From Lamellibrachia satsuma (taxonomy: Eukaryota; Annelida; Polychaeta; Sabellida; Siboglinidae), in contig BSQZ01000015.1 in NCBI GenBank assembly GCA_033239005.1, positions 9,374,001 to 9,438,000 of the forward strand: a stretch of 64,000 nt of DNA. Direction: 5' to 3'. Positions 1 to 12,109 of the stretch are shown here, piece after piece (positions within the stretch are counted from its first letter, which is position 1; every line of letters begins with the position of its first letter). The notes beneath the pieces are model-generated. The model was given only the letters and a program-made list of their open reading frames with translations. It was not told the DNA's origin and searched no databases. The translations under genes and the position numbers were made by a program.

Positions 1-907
1 AGCACAGAAGAGTTCATTTGTTGAAGAGAGACCAGGGTACTGTTTCACTAACATTCTTATGAGCTATTAAGCACGATTTAAAAACTTATTTTGTTCCTTA
101 GCTATGATCAAAACTGAAAATTGCATTTCACTAAGAATAAATCATAACAACACTCATAGAAAAGCTCTTAAAAACGCTCCTAGCTTACAACGAGGTTAGA
201 CCGCTCATAAAGCAAAACATATCCATCATAAACAGTCAAATTTACCTAACTGTGTATTATCTTGACTCCACTTTTACGTAGAGATCCAGTTTTTCACAGT
301 CAAATAAGTTTTCAAGATGTGAGCGATGAATAGCTCGTAAATTATGGTTTTTGTCTATAGCATCTATTTTACAGGACTAATGTTAACAAGTTGTTGTGTG
401 CACTGTTTTATGGCATCTTGAAGGTCAGGGTTGTTCGCAAAACGTTTACTATTCAATTTTTAGCAATTGTTTAGCTGTGTCTAACCAGAATAGGCACACC
501 CCTAACCTTCATATTGGTATACTCGATGACATGAGCTTTGTTATCGAAAACTATCAAAACTTCACTTGTCAAAACAACACGTCACCAGTGTGTCACAGAA
601 ACAGTGTCCTCTGCGATGCAGCGTCTTCTTTTAAAAATTACATTTGTTCACTTCTCCCAGAGAGCAAATAAGTCAAATGTTGAAAAGTTTTCGATGGATT
701 GTATTATCAGCCACTTTTGGACAACTTTTTTATTAATTTTTCCCAATTAGTCATGCTGTGGAATTTATGATGTAAATTTTTATCTTTAGCTTATGATAGA
801 TTTATGAGCATCTTAGTAAGACACATTTTGAAAACGCTCATAAAAATCTATGATGGGTTCTGTGTTATAATGGGTTTTCTTTATTAGCTCTTAGTTTTAG
901 TGAAAAG
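1..907. other. Non-coding stretch upstream of an exon-like block
   Basis: I see no convincing gene, RNA or repeat here. The short ORFs are low-complexity and lack recognisable domains. Because the next exon-like block (from 908) opens with a splice acceptor on the plus strand, this stretch is most simply an intron of that gene. Confidence 0.4.
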
Positions 908-2087
908 GTCCCCTGGAGCAGCTGTTCCGCAAACTACTTGTCTGCTTCATCAAGCTGGGAGCACTGCATGGTGCTTTGATGGATGTTGACTTAGAGCTGC
1001 TTATAATTATATATCAAGGCTTCTTTGGAAACAAAACAAGAGAACACTTGGAAGCAGGATTGCTTCTAAAGAGAAGTCTTCTTCCTGAATGTCAAGAAGT
1101 TCTACCAGACAGTGTGCGAGTACTTGGCGAAAAACCTCAACCATGCCTAGGAAGAGTTGTGGATACATGCACAGGTACATACATTTTCTCGCATGATTTT
1201 GGTTTATGCAATATGCCTTGGTATTTTAATTTTGTTTTATTATGATTCAGAATGAGAAAATGTACTACTTAATGCCATATATTGTTCGCCTAGCTTGTGG
1301 TTACACATAAAGACATACATTGTTCAGTTATCAAGTTGTAATCTTAATATGCTTATGGAATGTTTTTATAGGTGGCTGACATTCAGTTACGGAAGTCACA
1401 GGAGTCCAAGTGGTTTTCACTGGCATATATTTCCTGAAGTGCTTTCCCTGCCTCCGATGATCTGCACCTAGAGTTTGGGGACTACAAGGCTGACCTGCCT
1501 GCTAATGTGCTAGATCAGACAGAATCTCAGTCACAGTGGAGGAAAATGGTTGAATTGACAGATCATAATAGATCTCTCAGGTATGCATGACCATGTATGT
1601 TTAGTATTCATGTAGACAGTAATATATTTTCGTACATGCCAGAAATGTTTTGTACGCACACACGCACACACACAAAATTACATTGCACATGGATTAAGAG
1701 AAAGAATTATTTAGTTTGGATTATTCCATAGAAAATAGTTTTACATTTTTTGTGTTTAACAGGTTCTGCTACCTACTCTCTGCTTGTGCTTTGTTCATCG
1801 TTCAGTCCTTATTCTCATGTATTTTAGTGTCTTTAGGTATCTACACTATTTTTATACTGCATTGTTGGTTATTCACTTTTACATAGTCCTGCTTATTCTG
1901 GTACTTTTTGGTGTTTTGCAGGTTCAAGTCCTTGTCTAAGGTCATGCTTGGTATCCTTCTCATCTTTTTACTTGTCCGGAAGAACAAGACATACTTTAGA
2001 GGGACAATGGGCAGCAAAACTGTCAATGCCCTTCTGCAACTAAAGTCAAAGGCTACTGCTCCATGCTACCAGACTCATCAGAAATGA
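908..2087 (+). CDS. Unrecognised host gene, three C-terminal exon-like blocks (partial, possibly broken)
   Basis: Three plus-strand blocks look like exons. Block 1 (908-1174) follows an AG and ends CACAG/GTACAT; it opens with GPLEQLFRKLLVCFIKLGAL and is rich in Leu and charged residues. Block 2 (1372-1580) follows TTTTTATAG and ends CTCAG/GTATGC; its tail includes KMVELTDHNRSL. Block 3 (1922-2087) follows TTTTGCAG, joins block 2 in phase, includes the hydrophobic run VMLGILLIFLLV and ends at TGA 2085-2087. Two problems remain. Block 2 has an in-frame TGA at 1435-1437, and block 1 ends in phase 1 while the open frame of block 2 is phase 0. Either one junction is misplaced or the copy is decayed. 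I do not recognise the family. The hydrophobic run could be a membrane segment or a buried helix. Confidence 0.4.
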
Positions 2088-2189
2088 AAATTCTTTTCTC
2101 CATGTAACTTCCCCATGGTATATTGCACATGTTCATTCATGTCCATTGACTCATCTCATGCATTTGTGTAGTAATCTTCATAAGAAATG

Positions 2190-2195
2190 AATAAA
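2190..2195 (+). terminator. Canonical polyadenylation signal AATAAA
   Basis: AATAAA lies about 100 bp after the TGA that closes the 3' block at 1922-2087, which is the usual spacing for the 3' end of an animal gene. It supports that block being a terminal exon. Confidence 0.5.
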
Positions 2196-2199
2196 AAAT

Positions 2200-4029
2200 C
2201 TTACCTTTTGTGTATTTGCTTCCTGTTACAGATGTGGTATAAGTCCAAAGAGTAATTCAGGTGCGTACGGAAGAATACTGACAAATTTACAAAAATTCTG
2301 AACAATTTTGAAAATAGTACTGAAAAAAATGTTAGGGGTTGGCATCTCTGAGTTTTAGACATTTAAGATGATATCCTTGATCGAATAACTAATAAAATTA
2401 AAAGCTAATTTGGCCAATCTCGTGGACATGAACAACCTGGGATGAGAATGGAAATTTTTTATTTCCAACTGAAAATTAGTCGTGAACTTCTGAAATCTTT
2501 GTGTTTTTGAGAATGTTAAGGGCTTAAAATGTTATTTATCCACAACTTTATGCTAATAACAGTATTACAAGTCAACCGATTGGGTGTTCGGTCATCAGTC
2601 AGCCAATCAAAATGTGTTTTGCATCGTGTATTCAACCAAGTTTAAGCTTTATTAGCTCTCATGTTAGTTTAAATGTGGCTCACATATGGGTTTGTTTACC
2701 TTACGAAATATGGCAAACGTTTGACTCTCATAAAAATGAAGACCTCACCAATAATGCCTCTTAGTGGGACTCGTAAAATCAGGTAATACAATTGTGTGCC
2801 CAATTGTGTTGTGCCATCGAGATGCACTGTAGTATCGTAGTATTGGACCCCCGCTAAATTTGAACCCTACCAGTAAAAAAAGTCCAGGTGAAATAAACAA
2901 AGAAAAAATCCAACTGGTGATGGATGGACTGCAATCTAGCAGTCATTGTCACTGTCACATTGCTGTCAGACTTGGTGACAGCCGTCGATGTCGAATGGTA
3001 ATACATCCCCCAAATCGCATGCCACACTACTGGTGCTACTGAAGGCAAATCTGACTAAACATTTTGGGAAACTAACCCAGATTGTTGGAATCATTACCAT
3101 GAAATGATGCATCATCATTTTGAAAAATTTGCTGTGACTGTCTCTTCACAAAAAACCCTGAGGTCCTTCCTTGATTATATTTTTTCGATCGTCTCATCTG
3201 TCCTATTGACTGTGACATGCTAGCTCATTTGTGCAAATGTGTTATGCAATCTACAACACAAGTCCAATATAGAGATAAGAAAAGGCCAAATGGATGAAGT
3301 TTGTTTATTATGGGGGTTAAGTGTAAGCCTTGTTTGGCACAATTTAACATTTAAAACAAAGAAATGTGGGCTCCTTGACCTAATGCCAGACCTGTTGACT
3401 ACACCCGGTGTGAGCCTCCTGGATATCGTGTTCTCAGAGCCCACATTTCACAGTAGCAGTATTCCTAGAACATATAAAAGAAGCAATGATGCCTCCCCTG
3501 GACTTCGCATGGTGATTGATCATCTGTACAATACTCAAGTCAACTGGATTTCTTGATGCTGGTGTATCTAATCTGGACATACTGAACCTGCAGTTTCTTA
3601 GCAAATTGTACGCTCCGGGTGTGTATGTGACAGGTTCAGGAGTGTTAGAAAGTAGACAGACAGCTACCGAGCATAGTTGTGGTGGTCCATACTGAACAGC
3701 AAAGGACACAATTCTTGAATACAGGCCACAAGCTCGAAAGAAACTATATTATTTAAATTGCTAATCAGCACAAGTTATTAATAATTATATTCTACAGAAC
3801 AACACTCAGAAAGTCAGAATTTATACTTTACCTGTTTCATTCATCAACCCGCGCATCGCACTACGGCATGTCAGTGTCATCCGAAAATTGGGATTTGTCG
3901 CTGCATCTGAAATTACTTTGCTATGTTCCCACAATTATGTTTATGCACAAATATTAACAATTACAGAGACCACTGAGTACAAGTAAAACAAAAACATTAT
4001 GGTCAGAATATGTTGAGTACATCAAGTCT
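2200..4029. other. Intergenic-looking stretch without recognisable genes
   Basis: The longest ORFs (a 60-residue one from 2860 and a 105-residue one from 3239, plus strand) show no domain that I recognise. They lack splice or start context that would favour coding. I see no clear mobile element. Confidence 0.35.
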
Positions 4030-4610
4030 GAAACAAAATGTCAAATAATGTATATAACATAGTTCATGTATGATGTCATAATGATGTCATTCATGCATAA
4101 TTACATGTTAAGTGCAACAACACTGATAAGTGTGTTCAAATAACTTTCCATTGATACCTCATTTGCTATGGTCAGCAGATTTGTGTTGATAAAATGGATT
4201 ACTATATATCCCTACCCCGTCGTTACTTTCAAGCTTTGCTAATGACATTGGTTGTATCAAACCAACAAAAATACATGATAGCAGGTGGCAAACAACTGAA
4301 TTTCACATGTGTATGCTATAAGCTTTCTAAAAAACATTGTGGCATAAATTCCCTCTCTTTGGAGGGGTTCCCCTATCTAGCCTGTGGACTAAAATGTTGA
4401 GTATTTCTATAACCTAGCTCAGGTATGATGTCAAGATAATGTCATTCTTGGTCAGCAGATATGTGTTGGTAAAATAGACTACCCCCGTTGTTTCTTTCAG
4501 ACTGCTGTTGACACTGGTTGTATTAAACGACCAAAAAATACATGATTGCAGCAATTCCCAGGTGGCAAACAACTGAATTTAAAATGTTTATGGTCGCAAT
4601 ATCAGAATAC
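4030..4610. repeat. Diverged tandem duplication
   Basis: Two direct copies can be followed by eye. GGTCAGCAGAT recurs at 4170 and 4450, with following matches around TGTGTTG, TGACA..TTGGTTGTAT and GGTGGCAAACAACTGAATTT. Earlier, TATGATGTCA..TGTCATTC recurs at about 4069 and 4424. The offset changes from about 355 to 280 bp, so one copy has lost about 75 bp. No coding potential is seen. Confidence 0.6.
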
Positions 4611-5289
4611 AACACTACATGCTAAACTAGAATAATGACAAAGGTGGGTCCATTATGCCACAGGTCACTGAAACGTGTGACCACCCCGCCAATACTTAAA
4701 TAATGCAACTAGATGGGTTAGAAAAGGTACTGATTTTGTTTAAATAAGTCATCACTGAAATGTTTGACCCAATGAATGCTGGGACAGAGCCACTACGATA
4801 AAGTAACGTCACAGACACTGAAATAGGTAGATAAGTTCATGCAGTATGGTGTCAACTTTGGCTGGTCCTTCCACATGTAACATGCAATGTGGTGTCATCT
4901 TTAGCTGAGCACTGGACACTCTGGTACTGGCACCCCAGCCAAGTGTCATCTGCTGGACTAGGACCATGGGAAGCAGCTCACTTATGGCTGCTACAGTTGC
5001 AACCGGACGTACCACCAACACCACATCATGTAACTTAATGCAGCAATTTCTCCTAAGGTACCACATGGTGTACTATGTCACGCATCACTGCATTCCGGAA
5101 ACTCCTGTATAGAGCACCCAGTTGGCGGAGCCATTCTTGATTCCACATCTGCCATCTGCAAACTTGTATGCCAGGCCGCCATATCAAGGCTGCCTCTCAC
5201 TCAGGTCCTTGCGCACTGGTCGTCCAGTATAAGTTTTTACACAAGAATTCTGCAACAACATTTTCGCAAAACAGAACTCAAAATACAGA

Positions 5290-5800
5290 TAAACATCACC
5301 CCCCCTGACATGCCAAGGTAATTAACAATGTGGTACTGTTAACATGTGTAATAACATGTAAAGTCTGCCTTAACCACCAATACTGTGGCCATAACCATCA
5401 AGGCCCAGTACAGTAATCTTAACACGAGAAAGCCATTACCGTGACAAAACCAGACAAGTCATAACATTTTGTAACAAAATACCATAATACTGCTATATAC
5501 CGGAAATGGTTGTCACAATCACAAAAGTATGTCAAAACATAAAGCATCTGCCACAGCAGAAATAGTGGTCATAACAAAAACACTGAAAGTCAACCCTAGA
5601 AACAAAATGTGGCTATAACCGCAGAAGCATGCCAAAAGACACACCAGAAATATTGTCCAAAACCAGCAGTGTGTCAAAAACAGTCTCCTAGCAGAAAGGT
5701 TTCTAATGTTGGCCATAGTCACATCCAGCGTAGCACAAACCAGCATTATTTTTTTGACAAAAGTAGACATTTTTGTATGACAATGCGCAAAAACCTACCA
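5290..5800. repeat. Highly diverged edge of the satellite block
   Basis: Irregular units of roughly 45-55 bp share words such as GCCACAGCAGAAA, GTGGCCATAAC, ACACTGAAAGTC and GACAAAAC. The same vocabulary returns at 10791-11300, on the other side of the homogeneous 56-bp array. This part therefore looks like the old, decayed margin of one large tandem array. Confidence 0.6.
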
Positions 5801-6408
5801 GGGGATAATACAGTGAGCTGAGCACTACAGCGTGACAGTACGCCACAAACCTCCCAAGGCAGAAGACAATAAACTCGGCACTATAGTGTGACAACACACA
5901 AAAACCAACCAAGTGATAAAACAGTGAACTGAGCTCTACAGTGTGATAAACTTTAAGCACTACAGTGTAACAAAATACACCATGGGATAAAACAATGAAC
6001 TGAGCACTAGCATGACAAAACCTCCCATGGCAACAGACAGTGAAGTAAGCACTACATCATGACAAAACACGACGGTGAACTTAGCAGTATGGCGTGACAA
6101 GACACACTAAACATACCATGGGATAAAAGCGTGACAATGAACTGAGCACTACAACTTGACAAAACACTCCAAAAACACCATGGAATAAAACGGTGAACTG
6201 AGCACTACAACATTGACAAAACACACTATCCATACCATGGGATAAAACAGTGAACTGAGCACTACAGTTTGACAAAACACACCAAACATACCATGGGACA
6301 AAACAGGGAACTGAGCACTACAGGGTGACAAAACGCCAAACAAACTATGGGATAAAACAATGAATTGAGCAGTGGGACAAAACAGTGAACTGAGCGCTTG
6401 ACCTTGAC
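5801..6408. repeat. 56-bp satellite, left segment (about 10 copies)
   Basis: Variants of the 56-bp unit, with words CCATGGGATAAAACAGTGAA, CTGAGCACTACAGTGTGAC and AAAACACACCAAACATA. Copies are more diverged than those at 8713-9800. ORFs read from it (for example with VLSHGMFGVFCH) arise only because the unit lacks stops in one frame. Confidence 0.85.
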
Positions 6409-7930
6409 CTATCTAATGTTAACGTCCTTCATAGAGCATTGATGGCCTGTGTTCAGTTTGTGTTCATTTATAGCTGATAGGGGATGGCGACAAGATAGAT
6501 GTTCTTTGATTCTTGTGCCAAGTGTTCTGGCTGTTTCTCCTATATAGTGTTGGTCACATTCTTGGCATTGTATGTCATATACTACCCCGCACTTGGCTGC
6601 CTTTGCTGTCCTGTCTTTTGGGTGTACCAACAGTGACCTCAGGGTGTTGATAGGTTTGTGGTAGACCGGGATGTTATAGGACTTGAAAATCCTTGCTATT
6701 TGTTCTGATAGTTTACTAATGTAGGGCAGACCTATGGCATGTTGTCTTCTGCTGGTTTCTGTGGTGGTGTTCTCGTTCCTTCTCATTGGTTGCGTGGTGT
6801 TAAACATCCAAGTTTTGTAACCGTTTGCTTTCAGCACTTTCTTGATGTGGTCCACCTCTGTGTTCTTGTCCTCCTCTTCTGTTATCAGATTTTCTGCCCT
6901 TTGGAGGAGTGTCCTGACCACTGATCGTTTGTGTTCTAGGTGGTGATTAGACTCCCAGTTCAAATATATATTTGCGATATATCTTGACCTTGGTTGATCC
7001 ATCATCCTTCAGGCATACACAAGTGTCTAGAAAGGCTAACATATTGTCCTGTTCCGGTTCTACTGTGAACTTAATGTTCTCGTCCATTGAATTCAGATGG
7101 TGTGAAGTGTTCTACTTCGCTCTCTTGTAACACTGTGAATGTGTCATCTACATACCTCAACCAGATGTCTGGAGGATGAGGTGCTTCTCTGATGGCTCTT
7201 TCTTCAAAATGTTCCATGTATAGGTTTGCCACTATTGGAGATTGGTGAACCCATGGCTGTTCCCTTCTTCTGTTTGTAGAACACTCCATCGTAAATGAAA
7301 TATGTGGTGTTCAGACAGATTTCTAACAGTGTGATGATCTGGTTTACTGATAGTTCACATCTGTCTTTCAGTGTTGTATCCTGGTTTAGTCAGTCCTTTA
7401 TCACTGATACAGCCTCTGTCACCGGGATACTCATGAACAGGGCTGTCACATCAAAAGACACCATTTTCCTCCCTGGTGGGACTTCCAACTCTTTGATCTT
7501 CTTTACAAACTGTGTGCTGTTTTTCACGAAATGTTCTGTTTTTCCAACTAGTGGGCTCAAAATGCTGGCAAGGAACTTTGCCGTCTTGTATGTAATGCTA
7601 CCTATACTTGATACTATAGGTCTTAATGGTACATTGTTCTTGTGGACCGTGGGCAGTCCTTAGAGTTTTGGGACTGCTTCTGATGTAGGGTAGATCCTGT
7701 AGTATAGAGCATCTGAGATTGTCTTGGTTCTTTTCCACTCGTTCATGGTGTTGACTAGTTTACTTTTGTAAACTTTAGTGGGGTCCCTTTCCACTTTCTT
7801 GTAACTTTCTCTGTAACTTCAGTCTGCTGAAGAAGACTGCGAGATGCAGTCGAAATATTCAGAAAGAACACAAAGTTTCTTGAGAGGTAATTATGCTTAA
7901 TATTAATAACCAAGAAACCAGATCATCTAT
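6409..7930 (-). mobile_element. Penelope-like retroelement, degenerate (RT plus GIY-YIG endonuclease)
   Basis: Read on the minus strand, the coding remnant runs from about 7800 down to 6409. In order it shows an N-terminal RT stretch with PLRPIVSSIGSITYKTAKFL, then MVSFDVTALF, then a GTAMGSPIS-like turn followed by IVANLYMEHFEERAI, then the catalytic box WLRYVDDTFTVL. A C-terminal GIY-YIG module follows, with CGVVYDIQCQECDQHYIGET and RTLGTRIKEH. RT joined to C-terminal GIY-YIG defines the EN+ Penelope-like elements. The copy is dead: there are in-frame stops after SEAVPKL and after VSVIKD, and frameshifts near 7220, 7075 and 6950. It sits inside the 56-bp satellite and abuts an RTE fragment. 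The upstream edge carries a hammerhead-like hairpin at 7827-7855. Confidence 0.85.
7827..7855 (+). ncRNA. Hammerhead-like hairpin at the 5' edge of the Penelope-like copy
   Basis: CTGAAGA (7827-7833), one extra A, a perfect 6-bp stem GACTGC/GCAGTC around the loop GAGAT, then GAAA (7852-7855). This resembles the CUGANGA, stem II and GAAA core of hammerhead ribozymes, which are known in terminal repeats of Penelope-like elements. The unpaired A after CTGAAGA and the lack of clear stems I and III make activity unlikely as it stands. Confidence 0.35.
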
Positions 7931-8712
7931 CCATTCAATGTATCATCTTAGTTTGCATCTTCTGACTGTGGTCAGGATGTCTTCGTGTTGTCTGATGTTT
8001 CGACTGATTATCTTTCTGACTTCTTCATTGATGACACGGTATGTGTACGAGATGCGCAAGATGTTTCAGTAAGCTTGTATTCTTCTTTTTAATTCTGCTG
8101 TTAGGGCCATAGTTAGGGTCCATAGTAAGATAGATATGAAAAGTGCACGCATCAGTCGTATTTTGTTTTTCAGGGTGATGTTGTTTTTCCATATTGATTT
8201 TAGTCTTGCCATTGCAGCTGAGGTTTGTGCAATTCTTGAAAGGATTTCTAATTTTCATCCTTCATCTGATAGCATTGCACCAAGATATTTGAGGTTAGCA
8301 ACGGTTTCTAGTTATTTCCCATTGACGAGTATCCGTTCTTGTATACCATTTATGCCATTTGAGTTGTTAGTCATGAGTTTTGTTTTCTCTGCATTAATTG
8401 CCATCCCATAGTCTGAAGAGGTTTTGTTCAGGCATTTCACTAAGTTGGCCAGTTGTTCATCTTCTGCTATGGTGTCGATGTCATCAGCAAATCGCCGGTT
8501 TGTGATCATTCTTCCTTCAATGTTGACACTGCCTATATGACTTTCAAGTGCATCTGTCATGATGCATTCGAGGAAGATGTTGAAGGGTGTTGGGGAAAGA
8601 GGACAACCTTGCCATACTCCGACTGTGGTGTAGAACTTTTCCCCTATGGAACTGTTGAGAAGAACCACGCTGCTGGCCTTTGTATATAGTTGTTCAATGG
8701 CATGAATAAGGT
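7931..8712 (-). mobile_element. RTE-like LINE fragment, 5'-truncated
   Basis: On the minus strand this encodes the second half of a reverse transcriptase: NLIHAIEQLYTKASSVVLLN, then GVWQGCPLSPTPFNIFLE (the GxxQGxxLSP box), IMTDALESHIGSVNIEG, RFADDIDTIAEDEQLANL (catalytic FADD) and AINAEKTKLMTNN. A decayed C-terminal stretch with LRISYTYRVINEEVRK follows near 8000. It is the same family as the near-complete copy at 21245-24156 (compare LFNIFLERIMTDAL there). It is broken by stops and frameshifts below 8312. Confidence 0.8.
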
Positions 8713-9800
8713 TAGCTACAGTGTGACAAAACACACCAAACATACCATGGGATAAAACAGGGAACTGAGCACTACTTTGTGACAAAACACACCAAACATA
8801 CCATGGGATAAAACAGTGAATTGAGCACTACAGTGTGACAAAACACACCAAACATACCATGGGACAAAACAGGGAACTGAGCACTACAGGGTGACAAAAC
8901 ACACCAAACCTACCATGGGATAAAACAATGAACTGAGCACTAGAGTGTGACAAAACACACCAACATACCATGGGATAAAACAGTGAATTGAGCACTACAG
9001 TGTGACAAAACACACCAAACATACCATGGGATAAAACAGTGAACTGAGCACTACAGTGTGACAAAACACCAAACATACCATGGGACAAAACAGGGAACTG
9101 AGCACTACAGTGTGACAAAACACACCAAACATACCATGGGATAAAACAGTGAACTGAGCACTACAGTGTGACAAAACACACCAAACATACCATGGGATAA
9201 AACAATGAACTGAGCACTACAGTGTGACAAAACACACCAAACATACCATGGGATAAAACAATGAACTGAGCACTACAGTGTGACAAAACACACCAAACAT
9301 ACCATGGGATAAAACAGTGAACTGAGCACTACAGTGTGACAAAACACACCAAACATACCATGGGACAAAACAGGGAACTGAGCACTACAGTGTGACAAAA
9401 CACACCAAACATACCATGGGATAAAACAATGAACTGAGCACTACAGTGTGACAAAACACACCAAACATACCATGGGATAAAACAATGAACTGAGCACTAC
9501 AGTGTGACAAAACACACCAACATACCATGGGATAAAACAGTGAATTGAGCACTACAGTGTGACAAAACACACCAAACATACCATGGGATAAAACGGTGAA
9601 CTGAGCACTACAGTGTGACAAAACACACCAAACATACCATGGGACAAAACAGGGAACTGAGCACTACAGTGTGACAAAACACACCAAACATACCATGGGA
9701 TAAAACAATGAACTGAGCACTACAGTGTGACAAAACACACCAACATACCATGGGATGAAACAGTGAACTGAGCCCTACAGCATGACAAAACACCAATATA
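8713..9800. repeat. 56-bp satellite, homogeneous central segment (about 19 copies)
   Basis: Near-identical 56-bp units; for example TGTGAC starts at 9001 and again at 9057. Each unit carries the palindromic word CCATGG. Variation is limited to AACAGTGAACTG/AACAGGGAACTG/AACAATGAACTG classes and one-base losses in CACACCAAACATA. High homogeneity implies recent unequal exchange. Confidence 0.92.
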
Positions 9801-10790
9801 TCATGGGATAAAACTGAACTTTAACCCAAGGCTGGAAAACCTGCCATTTTCTAACGGTGACGATAATCACTTACATGAATAAGGTTAGCTACAGTGTGAC
9901 AAAACACACCAAACATACCATGGGATAAAACAGGGAACTGAGCACTACTTTGTGACAAAACACACCAAACATACCATGGGATAAAACAGTGAATTGAGCA
10001 CTGCAGTGTGACAAAACACACCAAACCTACCATGGGATAAAACAGGGAACTGAGCACTACTTTGTGACAAAACACACCAAACATACCATGGGATAAAACA
10101 GTGAATTGGGCACTACAATGTGACAAAACACACCAAGCAAACCATGGGATAAAACACTATTTTGTGACAAAACACCAAACATACCATGGGATAAAAACAG
10201 TGAATTGAACACTAAAGTAAAGTGTGACAAAACACACCAAGCAAACCATGGGATAAAACAGTGAACTGAGAATTACAGTATGACAAAATACACAAAACAT
10301 ACCAATGGATAAAACAGTGAACTTGAGCGCTACAGTGTGACAAAACATACCAAACACACCAATGGATAAAACAGTGAACTTGAGCACTAGCGTGACAAAA
10401 CCTTCAATGGCAGCAGACAGTGAAGTAAGCACCACGGCATGACAAAACACACAAAACCTCTCATAGCAGCAGACAGTAAACTAAGCACTACAGTGTGACA
10501 AAAGGCACAAAACCTCCCATGGCAGCAGACAGTGAACTAAGCACTATGGCATGACAAGACACTTCAAACATACCATGAGATAAAATGGTGAACTGAGCAC
10601 TACAGCTTGATAAAACACCAAACATACCATGGGATAAAATAGTGACCTAAGCACTACATTATTGACAAAACACACCAAACCTACCATGGGATAAAACAGT
10701 GAACTGAGCCCTGCAGCATGATAAAACACACCAATATATCATGGGATAAAACAGTGAACTTTAACCCAAGGCTGGAAAACCTGCCATTTT
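9801..10790. repeat. 56-bp satellite, right segment containing a duplicated block
   Basis: About 15 further units. The sequence after the tandem run (AACTTTAACCCAAGGCTGG and the following 50 bp, to GATAATCAC) occurs twice, at about 9811-9870 and 10757-10810. The word CATGAATAAGGTTAGCTACA at about 9874-9893 repeats the RTE/satellite junction seen at about 8702-8721. A block of roughly 950 bp was therefore copied within the array. Confidence 0.8.
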
Positions 10791-11310
10791 CTAACAGTGA
10801 CGATAATCACCTACATCATGCCTAAACATGAAAACTTGTTATATCAGGAAACAGTGAGCCACTACACGAAAACCTGCCATGGCACAAAACAGGGATCATA
10901 ATGACCAAAGAGTGCCAAAACACTGAAAGGGAAAGTGTGGCATAGCACAAAAGTGTTTGCCTAACAACAACATGGTACCACAACACTGAAAATCTGCCAT
11001 TGCAGAAATGTGTGGACATATACACAACAGCATGTCAAGACATGATGTGACTGCCACAGCAAAATATAGTGGCCTTTACCACAAAATGGTGCCGAAAACT
11101 GACATGCCAATGCATGATAAGTCTGCCCCAGCAGAATATATTGGCCATACAACAACACAGTACAACACACTGGAATTCTGCCATAGTAGAAGAGTATGGA
11201 CATACCCATAACAGCATGCCCAAGCACTGCAAGTCTAGCATGGCAGGAATGTATAGCCATGTAACAAAAGCATGCCAAACACAGTAATAACATGCAAAAT
11301 GTATATCACA
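10791..11310. repeat. Diverged satellite margin, right side
   Basis: Irregular units with GCCATTGCAGAAATGTG, ACAACAGCATG and ACACTGAAA words, matching the style of 5290-5800. No gene seen. Confidence 0.6.
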
Positions 11311-11619
11311 TCCCACTCACTGGGTGCTCTATGTGTCAGACCATGACACTTTACATCATGTTATTATTCAAAGTAGGCCTACATGTGAGTGTCATAATTG
11401 ATAAATGAAACAATAAAAGTGAGACACTAAAATGTTCTGTGTGGGACATAATGGCACAATGAACAGAACTAAAAAGTCATTTTCAACATTCAAAGCAGTT
11501 CTGCATATTCTTGTTTGTATAAAATGCCTTGAAAGATGTATAGTTATCAATGTCCCTGTGACTGGCTGGCAGACAGCAAGTCTGCCACCACATAAAATAC
11601 TGGCCACAACCACAACAAC

Positions 11620-11990
11620 GTGCAGAAACACTGAAAGTCTGCCACAAAGGAAGTGTAGCCATACCCACAATAGTGCCATCATCAATAAGTCAACCAGAAA
11701 CACTGAAAGTCTGTCACAAAGGAAGTGTGGCTATACCCACAATAGTGCCATCATCAATAAGTCAACCAGAAACACAAAGTCTGTCACAAAGGAAGTGTGG
11801 CTATACCCACAATAGTGCCATCATCAATAAGTCAACCAGAAACACTGAAAGTCTGTCACAAAGGAAGTGTGGCTATACCCACAATAGTGCCATCGTCAAT
11901 AAGTCAACCAGAAACACTGAAAGTCTGTCACAAAGGAAGTGTGGCCATACCCACAATAGTGCCATCATCAATAAGTCAACCAGAAAATGA
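11620..11990. repeat. 72-bp minisatellite (about 5 copies)
   Basis: The unit contains AACACTGAAAGTCTGTCACA, AAGGAAGTGTGGCTATACCC, ACAATAGTGCCATCATC and AATAAGTCAACCAG. CACAAAGG recurs 72 bp apart (11643, 11715 and so on); the third copy has lost three bases. 72 is a multiple of three, which explains the repetitive 100-residue ORFs across it. I do not regard those as genes. Confidence 0.88.
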
Positions 11991-12109
11991 TGGCTACAAA
12001 CACCACTTTGTGCCATACATAGAAGTAAAATTTGCCACCTGCTCAACATCAGTACCATGTGAGATCTTGCCACTAGTAGGATACTATTGGTAGTGTCAGT
12101 ATCCAATAC

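Noticed and set aside
1435..1437. Selenocysteine reading of the in-frame TGA.
   Set aside because: No downstream SECIS-like hairpin was recognised and the upstream exon phase does not fit; a broken or misjoined exon is simpler.
3239..3709. Overlapping 105- and 91-residue ORFs on opposite strands, considered as a transposase remnant.
   Set aside because: No catalytic motif, terminal repeat or recognisable family signature could be identified.
8713..10450. 56-bp repeat array considered as CRISPR.
   Set aside because: Units are directly adjacent with no unique spacers, no cas genes are present and the window is eukaryotic.
5703..10729. Repetitive ORFs with VLSHGMFGVFCH on the minus strand.
   Set aside because: They arise from the 56-bp satellite, whose length is not a multiple of three; frames restart with each indel.
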